The notes under the pieces are model-generated. The model had not been told where the DNA came from. It saw nothing but the letters and a program-made list of their open reading frames with translations, and ran no database searches. A DNA stretch of 64,000 nt from G963556115 sp963666605 (lineage in GTDB: Bacteria > Planctomycetota > SZUA-567). The stretch is taken from assembly GCA_965140405.1 (NCBI GenBank), contig OZ223208.1, positions 2,046,001 through 2,110,000 on the forward strand. The letters are read 5' to 3'. The translations under genes and the position numbers were made by a program. Shown here piece by piece: positions 16,195 to 24,840 of the stretch; position 1 is the first letter of the stretch, and each line of letters opens with the position of its first letter.

Positions 16195-18156
16195 TTATTT
16201 CGTTAATTTTGGAATCCAAGTAAGGTTATCATCCATTCCTAGTTTATAGACTCTGTTGTTATAGAAACGCTTATTTTGCCCTCTGAGGCTGACAGCACTA
16301 AAGAGGAAGGTATATGGCTGTTCGTCATGGATCAATCTATAAAACTCATGCATCAGTTCGGTACGCTTGACTGGATCTATAGTGCGTCTTCCTTCTTCTA
16401 TTAATTCATCAGCTCTGGCATTTTTAAAACCTATAAAATTACTACTCTGGTTTTTATCTGCTTGAGAACTATGCCAGATCTGATATGGGTCTGGATTTAA
16501 TACACCTGTCCATCCCAAAGAACATGCCTGAAAAGATTTGTTCTCAATTTTATCAACGAAGACACTCCATTCTAGTGGCGCTAGATCCATTTGGATTCCA
16601 GCTTTCTTAAGGTCAGCTTGTATGATTGCCCCAAACTTTCTTGATACTGTACTTGATGATGTAATCATGAGTGAGTACTTGAATGGTTCGCGTACTCCAT
16701 CGCCATTTAAGTCTTTATCAAGAATGCCATCTGAGTCGGTATCTTCCCAGCCATTCTTTTTGAGAAGCGCGATCGCTTCTTCTGGGTTGAATGGAATTGG
16801 TTTGACTGAATGGTCTATAAATGGTGACGCGCCTACAAATGGTCCAGCGATAATTTTACCAAAGTTATGTCTTACATCTTTCATAATTCGTTTGCGATCT
16901 GTAAGCATGGTAAGGGCTGTACGAACAGCCTTATCTGCAAATAATGGGTTCTTGAGATTATATGCAATGTAGAACCAAGATATTGCAGGGGGTTCGTATT
17001 GGTACTTTTCTATAGTATAGTCTTTAGGCGTTTTACCAGCTTCTTTAAGAGCATTCCAAGCAACAGAATCTTCAATTGCTGTGTCTATATTTGGAGTAAT
17101 AGTTTTGAATTCATTGCTACTGGTCTCTTTTACCCACTGTTCTGTTGAAAGACCCATAAGGTCTATGCCACCTTTTTTTAGTTCCACAAGTTGTACATTT
17201 GGTTCTGGCATTACCTTGTATCTGATCTCTTTAATGTAAGGTTTTGGGCCGTAGTAATTTTCATAACGTTTTAGGGTTAGAGACTGTCCTTTTTTCCAGC
17301 TGTCAAGGTAGTATGCACCGCAACCTACGATAAATTGATTCCTTTTACTTGTAATCATCTGAGCAGCAAATTCACTATCGGTCCAGTTTGGGTCAGGGCG
17401 GTAGTAGTGCTTTGGAAGTGGGTTGAGGAGGAGGGTGAGCTCGCTAGCTAGGGCATACGGCTCAGACCATACTACTTTGAATGTATAGCGGTCAATTTTT
17501 TCGATAGTTTTTACAAGTTTGAAGTATGTTCTAATCGATTCGCAGGGGACTTCAAGATTATTAATAGTGTCCCAATAGAAGATAAAGTCATCTGAGGTAA
17601 CTTCTTTTTCTGGAATTTTTTCACCTGTAACTGGATCGGTATAGGGTTGCCACATTACACCTTCTCTGAGCTTTATTGTATAGACCAACCCGTCTTCAGA
17701 TATGTCCCATTTCTCAGCTAGCTTTGGCTCAAATTTGGTTGGGTCCATAAGGTTTCGTGCTGCTAAAGTGTCTGTACAGGCGGTCTCAATCATGGAAGTC
17801 GTGGCTTCTCCACGTATCAAGCCATTTAAATTACCTGAAAATCCAGATATCGCTTGTGTTGAGATTCCACCACTTTCTGCGTTGGTAGGTCTGAACTCGG
17901 AATTTGCAAAAGAACTGAACTGTGAGGGAGTTGGTGATGAATCTGTGTCGCTTGGGATGGCTTGGGTTATCTTAATGTTTGACACCTGCAATTCAAGTTT
18001 TTCAAGGTTATTTGATAGGTTGTCAATTTTTTCATTATTCTCAGCTACTGCAACGGTATACCTACTGTTTGAATCAATGAAAAGGTAGAAACCTACGATA
18101 TTACAGATAAGAATCATTACTAAAATTGCAATCATACATCCTGAGCGGTCACTCAT
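16195..18156 (-). CDS. Peptide-binding protein, SBP family 5, with N-terminal membrane anchor
   Basis: A 653-residue extracytoplasmic solute-binding protein of the OppA/DppA type. The N-terminus is a single membrane segment (MIAILVMILICNIVGFYLFI) followed by a short coiled coil (about 40-60) and a Ser/Pro linker. It therefore looks tethered by an uncleaved anchor, not a lipid. The SBP_bac_5 domain covers about 110-650 (IETACTDTLAARNL near its start, AEKWDISEDGLVYTIKLR). A loop with repeated Asp (DTDSDGILDKDLNGDG, about 490) resembles a calcium-binding motif seen in some relatives. I prefer the ATG at 18156, which lies 9 nt after AGGAG; another ATG 6 nt upstream is too close. It is first of three peptide-transport genes. 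Confidence 0.88.
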   Translation of the reverse strand: MSDRSGCMIAILVMILICNIVGFYLFIDSNSRYTVAVAENNEKIDNLSNNLEKLELQVSNIKITQAIPSDTDSSPTPSQFSSFANSEFRPTNAESGGISTQAISGFSGNLNGLIRGEATTSMIETACTDTLAARNLMDPTKFEPKLAEKWDISEDGLVYTIKLREGVMWQPYTDPVTGEKIPEKEVTSDDFIFYWDTINNLEVPCESIRTYFKLVKTIEKIDRYTFKVVWSEPYALASELTLLLNPLPKHYYRPDPNWTDSEFAAQMITSKRNQFIVGCGAYYLDSWKKGQSLTLKRYENYYGPKPYIKEIRYKVMPEPNVQLVELKKGGIDLMGLSTEQWVKETSSNEFKTITPNIDTAIEDSVAWNALKEAGKTPKDYTIEKYQYEPPAISWFYIAYNLKNPLFADKAVRTALTMLTDRKRIMKDVRHNFGKIIAGPFVGASPFIDHSVKPIPFNPEEAIALLKKNGWEDTDSDGILDKDLNGDGVREPFKYSLMITSSSTVSRKFGAIIQADLKKAGIQMDLAPLEWSVFVDKIENKSFQACSLGWTGVLNPDPYQIWHSSQADKNQSSNFIGFKNARADELIEEGRRTIDPVKRTELMHEFYRLIHDEQPYTFLFSAVSLRGQNKRFYNNRVYKLGMDDNLTWIPKLTK

Positions 18157-18247
18157 TACCATATACTCCTTTTATTAGTCAATTGATTTAGCCTATTATC
18201 ACAATTTTCAGTACTAATTCAAGGATATAGATATTTTGATATAGTTG

Positions 18248-18364
18248 TTACTTTCTGGTTATAGATTCGTTATTCTTTATTGAGGGTTTTAGTATTGCAT
18301 CCATCTCTTGCACATAAGTGTACTTTACAAGAATAAGTAGTAGCCAAATAAATAGTAATATCAT
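18248..18364 (-). CDS. Possible 38-residue membrane peptide upstream of the peptide-binding gene
   Basis: On the minus strand an ATG at 18364-18362 opens a 38-residue frame ending at TAA (18250-18248). The product starts with a hydrophobic run (ILLFIWLLLILV) and ends basic (SITRK), as a small single-pass membrane peptide would. GGAG lies 8 nt upstream, but it is inside the 3' arm of the hairpin at 18373-18399, so translation may depend on that structure. It lies 91 bp before the binding-protein gene. A chance ORF is possible at this length. Confidence 0.3.
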   Translation of the reverse strand: MILLFIWLLLILVKYTYVQEMDAILKPSIKNNESITRK

Positions 18365-18372
18365 TAAAAAAT

Positions 18373-18399
18373 CTCCATAGTATTAAATATACTATGGAG
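18373..18399 (-). terminator. Intrinsic terminator of the 18443-19048 gene
   Basis: Arms 18373-18383 and 18389-18399 pair perfectly (11 bp, 5-nt loop). On the minus strand the stem is followed by a run of six T. The 3' arm also contains a GGAG positioned for the small ORF at 18364. Confidence 0.75.
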
Positions 18400-18442
18400 T
18401 ATCGACAATATTACGGAATAAGTTGATCAAATATAATAAATA

Positions 18443-19048
18443 CTAAACTGCAGAAGAGAGAGGTTTGGTACTTTGAATACTGGCAAAAGGTTTGCGTTTG
18501 TCAGGCCAGCCCAGTCGCCACATAAAAGTTTCTACAAAAAGTTCCGAATCATACTTTTTTCGCAAAATTTCCTCTATATATTCTCTAACATTTTCCTCGC
18601 TGACGTGCCCAATACCCAAGTCTCTGATACTTCTGAGCGTCTGAATTCGAGAAAATTTCTTTACTACCCCTGATTCTGTAACCTTTTTCCATTGCTCAGC
18701 CCATACTTTGCAGTTGGATTTAAGAAAATCTAAAACAGTTGTCATCGCTTCAGGAGACTCAGAAACGCTAGGTGCTGTTGAATCGACAATGTCCATTCCT
18801 TTTTGGAAGTATCCTTCCGCACCAAAATATTTAAGAACCTGTAGCATAGCCTCACTATTTTCCTTCTTTGTGACATTAAAATGGAATAATGCTCTAAAAC
18901 CACCATCATTATCATACCTGAGTTTACCACCTAGACCCCTAAGAGAGTCAGGAGAAATTCTATCAATATCTGCTTCATCAAAACTCACGCATACTCCATA
19001 CCACTTTCTGCCTAGTTCTGTTATCTCTACCTTACTCATCTGACTCAA
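18443..19048 (-). CDS. Hypothetical protein, about 200 residues
   Basis: A soluble, mixed alpha/beta protein with no signal peptide, membrane segment or motif I recognise. The first 80 residues look like a beta-rich domain. The remainder is helical and ends in a basic, Ser-rich tail. Two starts are possible: TTG at 19048 with AGGA 6 nt upstream (201 residues), or ATG at 19039 with a poor Shine-Dalgarno (198 residues). It is a single gene, divergent from the FHA/HD-GYP gene, and closed by a terminator. Confidence 0.6.
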   Translation of the reverse strand: MSQMSKVEITELGRKWYGVCVSFDEADIDRISPDSLRGLGGKLRYDNDGGFRALFHFNVTKKENSEAMLQVLKYFGAEGYFQKGMDIVDSTAPSVSESPEAMTTVLDFLKSNCKVWAEQWKKVTESGVVKKFSRIQTLRSIRDLGIGHVSEENVREYIEEILRKKYDSELFVETFMWRLGWPDKRKPFASIQSTKPLSSAV

Positions 19049-19444
19049 TATATGTCCTATTTTAGATTTGAACCAAAAGAAACTTTTATAAATATTATCA
19101 ACTTCTATCGGAAATAATATCTAAAGCATGCTCCTATTGCAAGTTAAAAATGTCGAGGATTAATTATTTTCACGATTTAGAGTAGAATTTAGTAATGATT
19201 TAATGCATTCTGTGGTGTAAATATTTGAAATACTATTGTTTGATTGATATGGTTTTGAGAATTGAATAATTAACGTAAACATGATTTATGTCTGACATAG
19301 ATATGGAACGCAAGTTGTGATTATTGTTGTAAATATTGTTATAATCTCTCTTTAGGGATGTTTTAACTTGAAAATTTCTTGTTTTTGTGTACTATAATGC
19401 AACTGGTTTAATACGGTAATTACTCAAAAAATGAGGGTAGAAAC
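19049..19444. other. Divergent intergenic region, 396 bp
   Basis: AT-rich spacer between the hypothetical gene (-) and the FHA-GAF-HD-GYP gene (+). Apart from the promoter candidate at 19369-19399 I see no ORF with a ribosome-binding site and no strong hairpin. Confidence 0.5.
19369..19399 (+). promoter_or_regulatory. Putative promoter of the HD-GYP gene
   Basis: TTGAAA (19369-19374) and TATAAT (19394-19399) are separated by 19 nt, slightly long. They lie about 45 bp before the TTG start at 19445. Confidence 0.4.
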
Positions 19445-21061
19445 TTGGATGGTCGATTTGTTGTAATAAGCGGAAGTAAGAAAGGTGATGTATTAAGAAT
19501 CACCCCTGGAAAAAAAATAATTGTCGGACGTGACAAGGAGTGTGACTTTCGCCTTATTGGTAGAATGATCTCACGTAAACACTTTGTTGTTTTTCAGGAT
19601 GGTGATCACTTCTTACTCGAAGATCTGGGTTCAAGGAATGGTATCTATGTCAACGATGAAAAAGAAATTAAACATGTCTTACAGGATGGCGATCTTGTCC
19701 AAGTAGGGCAGGTACACCTGCGTTTTGATCTTGGGTTGAAGCGTGATGAAATGACCGAACAAGATACTCCTGAGATTATAGAAGAAGGTACTATGAGCTC
19801 AACAGCAATATACCGCATGAAGTTTGGTATTGATGCTTTTGACTCCATATCAGAAGATGATGCTTCTATTGAAAAGAGAGAAGAGCATTCTAGGCTTATG
19901 AGTATCTGCAACCTATCTAGTAAGTTGTTCTCTACAAAATCTGTAACTGCTCTCTTGGGGGTTGCATTAGAAGCAGCTATAGAATTGACCGGTGGTGAAA
20001 GATCATCAGCCCTCCTTATTGACCCTATATCTGGCAACCCTACCCCAGTAGCAATGAAGTTTTGCGACACTCATTATTGTGGGGCTTTTCCAATAAGTAA
20101 GACTATTGTTACTCGAACTTTGAATACTGGTGAGTCAGTAATTACTGGAAATGCTAGTGCTGACGAAAGATTTTCAAATGGTGATTCGGTAGCTATTGAT
20201 AATATATCAAGTGTAATGTGTGTCCCACTTATGACATTGGATACAAAGGTTATTGGTGTATTGTATATTGATAGTACTACAGGATTTGAAGCCTTTGACA
20301 AATTACACTTAGCTCTTCTGGCGGCTATTGCACATCAAGCCGCAGTGGCTGTTGAGAGAGCAAGGCTGTTTGAGGATCTTGAAAAGCTCTTTATTGGTTC
20401 AATTCATACACTAACAGCTAGTATTGAAGCTAAAGATGAATATACTTGTGGACATTCAGAAAGAGTGACCTGCTATAGCCTATTGATTGCTGATGAAATG
20501 GGACTTGACAATAAGATGCGCGATATTGTTGAGCTTGCTGGAATTATGCATGATGTGGGTAAGATTGGCATACCTGAGTCTGTTCTTTGTAGTACCGGTA
20601 AGCTTACGGAAGAAGAATTTAGAATGATGCAGACTCACCCTGTAAAGGGGGCAGAAATTATTCAGAAAATGCCTGAAATTTCAACTTTTGTTTCTGGTAA
20701 AGAAGTAGCAATTGCAACGCTATCTCACCATGAAAGGTATGATGGTACAGGTTATCCTCATGGGCTGCAAGGTGAAGAAATACCGCTTATTTCCCGAATA
20801 CTTGCAGTGGCTGATACTTTTGATGCTATTACAAGTGATCGTTCGTACCGGAAAGGGCGTGATGCAAAAACAGCAATGAAAATACTAAGTGCTTGTGCTG
20901 GTATTCAGGTTGATGCTGAGGTCTTTAAGGCTTTTGAGTCTGCCTATCTAAAAGGTAAGATTAATTGGCTCGAGGCGGTAAATGTGCACTTTAACCTTAA
21001 TGTCCAGAGGCTCAGAGAAAATACGGTATTTAATAGCGAGCATGCTCTGGATAATTTGTAG
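19445..21061 (+). CDS. FHA-GAF-HD-GYP protein, probable cyclic-di-GMP phosphodiesterase
   Basis: A 538-residue cytosolic signalling protein in three parts. The FHA domain (about 1-95) has GRDKECDF, SRKH and LGSRNGIYVN, the phospho-threonine reading loop. A GAF domain (about 150-310) follows. The HD-GYP domain (about 320-510) has HDVGKIGIPE, then HHERYDGTGYPHGL, then VADTFDAITSDRSYR. All metal-binding His/Asp and the GYP triad are present, so hydrolysis of c-di-GMP is expected. The FHA domain could link it to Ser/Thr kinase signalling; such a kinase is encoded at 4383. The start is TTG with GAGGG 8 nt upstream; no in-frame ATG preserves the FHA domain. Confidence 0.9.
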   Translation: MDGRFVVISGSKKGDVLRITPGKKIIVGRDKECDFRLIGRMISRKHFVVFQDGDHFLLEDLGSRNGIYVNDEKEIKHVLQDGDLVQVGQVHLRFDLGLKRDEMTEQDTPEIIEEGTMSSTAIYRMKFGIDAFDSISEDDASIEKREEHSRLMSICNLSSKLFSTKSVTALLGVALEAAIELTGGERSSALLIDPISGNPTPVAMKFCDTHYCGAFPISKTIVTRTLNTGESVITGNASADERFSNGDSVAIDNISSVMCVPLMTLDTKVIGVLYIDSTTGFEAFDKLHLALLAAIAHQAAVAVERARLFEDLEKLFIGSIHTLTASIEAKDEYTCGHSERVTCYSLLIADEMGLDNKMRDIVELAGIMHDVGKIGIPESVLCSTGKLTEEEFRMMQTHPVKGAEIIQKMPEISTFVSGKEVAIATLSHHERYDGTGYPHGLQGEEIPLISRILAVADTFDAITSDRSYRKGRDAKTAMKILSACAGIQVDAEVFKAFESAYLKGKINWLEAVNVHFNLNVQRLRENTVFNSEHALDNL

Positions 21062-21160
21062 TGGTTGCATTAAATTAATAAATAAATATATTTTAAAACT
21101 GAGAGTGCATGTGATTGTCATAATGCTCTCTAGACTATGTTAGTAAATTGAAAGGTTAGT

Positions 21161-22459
21161 ATGGATAGTAAAGTTATAAAAGTTGGTGTTGTTGGTGCCG
21201 GTGTTGTTGGATCAGGTACTATTGAGACCTTGCTTGAACGTTCTGGTATACTAGAGAGAAGAAGTGGTGTGAAAATCGAACTTGCTGCTGTTGCAGAACT
21301 TGATACTGAGAGAGCTTTAGCAACGGGAGCAAGTAAAGAGATCATCGTTGGTGATTATAAAGAAGTAACGGAAAATCCTGATATTGATATTGTTGTTGAG
21401 TTGGTCGGTGGTGTCGGAATTGCCGAAGCTATTGTAAAAAGTGCTCTTGAGAATTCTAAAGCTGTAGTTACTGCCAATAAAGCTCTACTTTCCGAGAAAG
21501 GGGAGGCGTTATTTGCGCTGGCACGTGAAAAGAATGTTCCGCTAGCTTTTGAAGCGGCGGTAGGTGGTGGAATACCTTGTATACTTGCAATACGTGAAGG
21601 TCTTAACTGCAATAACTTTACATCGCTACTTGGCATTCTAAATGGGACTTGTAACTATATTCTTACTGAGATGATCCATAATGGTGTAGAATATCAAGAC
21701 TGTCTCAAGGAAGCTCAAGAACTGGGTTTTGCTGAAGCTGATCCTACTACAGATGTGGGTGGATTTGATACTGGACACAAATTGGCACTTCTCTCATCCC
21801 TAGCGTTTGAGACAAATGTTGATTTTAGTAAGATGCATATTGAAGGTATCGATAATGTGGATCTACGAGATGTAAGCTACGCACAGGAACATGGCTATAC
21901 TGTAAAACTGCTAGCTGTGGCGAGACCTGTTGATGGTAAGTTGTATCTATCTGTGCATCCTGCGCTACTACCTATTGAACACTCACTTGCTGGAGTTAAT
22001 GGTTCTCTAAACGCAGTATCATTGTACGGCGATACTGTACAAGAATCAGTCCTTATTGGACGTGGTGCAGGTAAAATGCCTACTGCTTGTGCGGTTGTGT
22101 CTGATATCGTATACGTTGCCAGATCTATCAAGTATTGCTCAGATGTACCTTGTTGGGTGCCGCCAGTTGAGTCTACATACAAACTTGCAAATATGGATGA
22201 TTATCAGACTAGGTATTACCTTCGCTTTATGGTTGATGATAAGCCTGGAGTCATTGCTAAACTTGCTGCAGAACTTAGCAATAAAGGGGTCAGTATTGCA
22301 TCAATTAATCAAAAAGAAAAGCAAGATGGGGAAGGTGGAGTTGCGATCTTGTTTATTACTCATACTGCTCGTGAAGGGGACGTGCAGGAAGCTCTAAAAG
22401 CTATCAGTACAAATTCATTTATAAAATGTGAAACGGTTCTTCTGCGTATTGAAGAATAA
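21161..22459 (+). CDS. hom: Homoserine dehydrogenase with C-terminal ACT domain
   Basis: The 432-residue enzyme reduces aspartate semialdehyde to homoserine with NAD(P)H in the threonine/methionine pathway. The Rossmann motif VGVVGAGVVGSG (about residue 5-16), TANKALLS (about 102-109), GILNGTCNYIL (about 159-169), and EADPTTDVGGFDTGHK containing the catalytic Asp and Lys are all present. A C-terminal ACT domain (about 350-432, MVDDKPGVIAKLA) suggests feedback control by an amino acid. Length fits the monofunctional Bacillus-type enzyme. AAAGG precedes the ATG. It is a single gene with a very strong terminator. Confidence 0.95.
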   Translation: MDSKVIKVGVVGAGVVGSGTIETLLERSGILERRSGVKIELAAVAELDTERALATGASKEIIVGDYKEVTENPDIDIVVELVGGVGIAEAIVKSALENSKAVVTANKALLSEKGEALFALAREKNVPLAFEAAVGGGIPCILAIREGLNCNNFTSLLGILNGTCNYILTEMIHNGVEYQDCLKEAQELGFAEADPTTDVGGFDTGHKLALLSSLAFETNVDFSKMHIEGIDNVDLRDVSYAQEHGYTVKLLAVARPVDGKLYLSVHPALLPIEHSLAGVNGSLNAVSLYGDTVQESVLIGRGAGKMPTACAVVSDIVYVARSIKYCSDVPCWVPPVESTYKLANMDDYQTRYYLRFMVDDKPGVIAKLAAELSNKGVSIASINQKEKQDGEGGVAILFITHTAREGDVQEALKAISTNSFIKCETVLLRIEE

Positions 22460-22480
22460 ATAAATAGACTAACTATTGAT

Positions 22481-22528
22481 AATTAACTTTCAAGCCCAAC
22501 TCATTTGAGTTGGGCTTGAAAGTTAATT
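22481..22528. terminator. Bidirectional terminator, 23-bp perfect stem
   Basis: Positions 22481-22503 and 22506-22528 are perfect reverse complements. The A/T-rich outer parts provide U-runs in both directions. It follows hom and faces the convergent YhcH-family gene. Confidence 0.9.
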
Positions 22529-22593
22529 GTTATACCGAAGGCGTGTACTTGTACACCATAAATAGAAAATAATATTATAAAGTATATGTTAGG

Positions 22594-23046
22594 CTAAACA
22601 TGAACTTTAATGATTAGTTTCTTTATGCCAGAAGGTTTAGTGACACAACAGTCTGGCATGTGGTAGTCATGCGGGAAGAATACTACAAATTCGCCTCCAG
22701 TCATCGCAACCTTGCTATACTCCTTAGGCTTGCTAAACATCTGTATATCATTTTTGGTATTATATTCTGAAGTACTTTCTGTACCAGCACCAAATGTATG
22801 ACCCATGATCAATTCGCCGGAGTATAAGAGTTGTATATCTATATATTTTTGGTGTGTTTCAAACTCCTTTTCACTGGCTTCTTGGGTCGTATTGTGAGTA
22901 TATATCGCGTAGATGCGCTCTCCATCTACTTCATACCTGCCAGTAGGGCTATCAGGATTAAAGCTCAATGCAAATTCTGCAGCTTTTGACAGTAAGGTGT
23001 TTTCATTGAAACATGATTTAATATTATCTAATTTTTCTAATATCAT
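22594..23046 (-). CDS. YhcH/YjgK/YiaL (DUF386) family protein
   Basis: The 150-residue protein shows the family pattern: YEVDG near the start of the fold, FETHQKYIDIQ (about residue 79-89), VVFFPHDYHMPD (about 121-132) and the closing KLIIKVHV. These are the conserved Glu/His/Asp residues of the cupin-like metal site. Relatives include EbgC and YhcH, linked to beta-galactosidase, sialic acid and other sugar-catabolic operons; YhcH has been described as an anomerase-type enzyme, but the substrate here is unknown. It is cytosolic, with GGGAG before the ATG, and forms a single-gene unit. Confidence 0.87.
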   Translation of the reverse strand: MILEKLDNIKSCFNENTLLSKAAEFALSFNPDSPTGRYEVDGERIYAIYTHNTTQEASEKEFETHQKYIDIQLLYSGELIMGHTFGAGTESTSEYNTKNDIQMFSKPKEYSKVAMTGGEFVVFFPHDYHMPDCCVTKPSGIKKLIIKVHV

Positions 23047-23344
23047 CTTTCTCTCCCAAATTATATCTAAAAGTAAATTTATCTTGTAAATAATACATAA
23101 TCAAACTCAATAATAAAGGTCAATTTTCATATTTATTTATATGTTACAATTTTAAAACAGTTTCAATAGCGCTTACTGATGATATATCTAGGATTTTACA
23201 ATATGCCTCACTTATAAATTTGTGTCTAATACAGAATATTTAAATAAAAATAGAAAAAGCTTGCATATCCAAGTAAATGTGAGTATATTTAGTTTAGTTG
23301 GATATCAAACTATTTGTTTGGTTTATTATAAAAGGAGAAATATT

Positions 23345-23974
23345 ATGAAGATTGCAGTTATAGGTGCAAATGGAAAATCAGGAAGTCTTATTGTGGTTGA
23401 AGCAATTGAGAAGCAATTAGATGTAACAGCTATTGTGCGTAGTGAAAATAAGACACCTGCAAAAAGTGTAATTACAAAAGATATATTCGATCTAACTGTT
23501 GAAGATCTTGTTGATTTTGACGTTGTTGTTGATGCGTTTGCAGCATGGACTCCAGAAACATTAGAGCAACATAGTCTTTCGCTAAAGCACTTGTGTGATA
23601 TCTTGAGTGGAAAGGATACAAGGCTTATCATTGTTGGGGGAGCGGGAAGTCTGTATGTCAATAAGGAGCATACTGTTCAGCTCCAAGATACACCAGAGTT
23701 TCCTGAAATATACAAGCCAGTCGCTTCAAGTATGGCAAAAGCTTTGGGAGAGCTAAGATTACGAAATGATGTAAAATGGACATATATAAGTCCTGCTGCG
23801 GACTTTAGAGCAGATGGAGAGCGAACAGGTAAATATATTCTGGCTGGGGAAGAATTTACTGTTAATTCTAAAAATGAAAGTATTCTTAGTTATGCTGATT
23901 ATGCAATTGCGGTCATAGACGAAGCAATTAATGGTAATAACATCAATACTAGGATTTCAGTTATTGCCGAGTAA
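23345..23974 (+). CDS. NAD(P)-binding Rossmann protein, NmrA-like/atypical SDR
   Basis: The 209-residue protein starts with IAVIGANGKSGS (residues 3-14), the glycine-rich nucleotide loop of atypical short-chain reductases. A VVDAF segment and IIVGGAGSLYV follow, then a SPAADF region. Such proteins reduce or isomerise small substrates or sense NADPH; the substrate cannot be told. I moved the start from a frame beginning at 23222 to the ATG at 23345 because AAAGGAG lies just upstream and the glycine motif belongs at the N-terminus. Single gene, followed by a terminator. Confidence 0.85.
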   Translation: MKIAVIGANGKSGSLIVVEAIEKQLDVTAIVRSENKTPAKSVITKDIFDLTVEDLVDFDVVVDAFAAWTPETLEQHSLSLKHLCDILSGKDTRLIIVGGAGSLYVNKEHTVQLQDTPEFPEIYKPVASSMAKALGELRLRNDVKWTYISPAADFRADGERTGKYILAGEEFTVNSKNESILSYADYAIAVIDEAINGNNINTRISVIAE

Positions 23975-24003
23975 GATTATATTATATATAACAAAGATAA
24001 CTT

Positions 24004-24048
24004 AATATTTATACCTTTTCAGTCTATGACTAAAAAGGTATAAATATT
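24004..24048. terminator. Intrinsic terminator between convergent genes
   Basis: Arms 24004-24019 and 24033-24048 pair over 16 bp. An inner 4-bp stem (24021-24024 with 24028-24031) extends it. It lies between the reductase gene (+) and the interrupted kinase gene (-). Confidence 0.8.
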
Positions 24049-24147
24049 ATAGCAGTCATTAAGTAACAATAAATTATTGGATTTCTGTTATGTGAGTTAT
24101 AGTAAGAGGTGGTATTTTAAAACTATTGATTTTCGTGGGGAAAGGTC

Positions 24148-24714
24148 TTAAGTCTGTTGTTTAGAAATCAATAGACATTTTATGTTTTGAATTAATTTAG
24201 CAAAGCTCTCCTCTTTTGATCTGTTGGCTGTATCAATTATTATTCTAGACGTTTGCCAGTGGTCATAGTGGCGTTCTATAATTGTATCCTAATCTGGTAG
24301 GTCTAGGTTTGGGATATCAGTTTTGCGGTTGAACACACGTCGTTTATGCTCTTCTTCATCTGAGCACACGATCTCAATATTTATGATTTTAGAGCGAGTT
24401 GTGTTTGATACATAGGTCCATTCTTTTCTTGTCATAATTATTGGGTTGCAAGAATCTGCAATTACGCTCTGTCCAAGTGATAGGTTATCTGTAGCTATTC
24501 TGTATGATAGTCTATAACCTTCTCCTGTCACATTTATGTCGCATAAGTCCCTAAGTCCTTGTTCTATGGTATCAACTCTTAGATAACTTGCACCTGTTTC
24601 TTGAACAAGCATTTTAGCAAGGGTAGTTTTTCCTGTACAAGGTAAACCAGCAAATACAAATAATATAGGTTCATTTATGGTCAGTAATTGTCCCTTGGAC
24701 ACTTCGAAATTCAT
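24148..24714 (-). pseudogene. Small P-loop kinase gene interrupted by an in-frame TAG
   Basis: The frame starts at the ATG at 24714 and shows FAGLPCTGKTTLA (P-loop, about residue 21-33), an RVDTIEQ segment and SCNPIIM, as in predicted AAA/APS-kinase-like ATP-binding proteins. After residue 141 (LPD) a TAG (24291-24289) stops it. The same frame then stays open for 46 more codons to TAA at 24148 and reads like the expected C-terminus (YDHW.., then IIIDTANRSKEES). Relatives usually have Trp after the Pro-x position, and TGG to TAG is a single change. This is most simply a recent nonsense mutation. A functional 141-residue product (24289-24714) lacking the C-terminal helix is the alternative. Confidence 0.7.
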
Positions 24715-24840
24715 TAGCCTCTCTTATATGCTCAGTATTGTGATTATAACAATAGGAATAATTTATTCGTTACGTAAAAGTTAGTATTTAGCTTATGGCT
24801 CTTGGTTTAAAACCGCACTCAACCATGGCAGCGACTAGCC

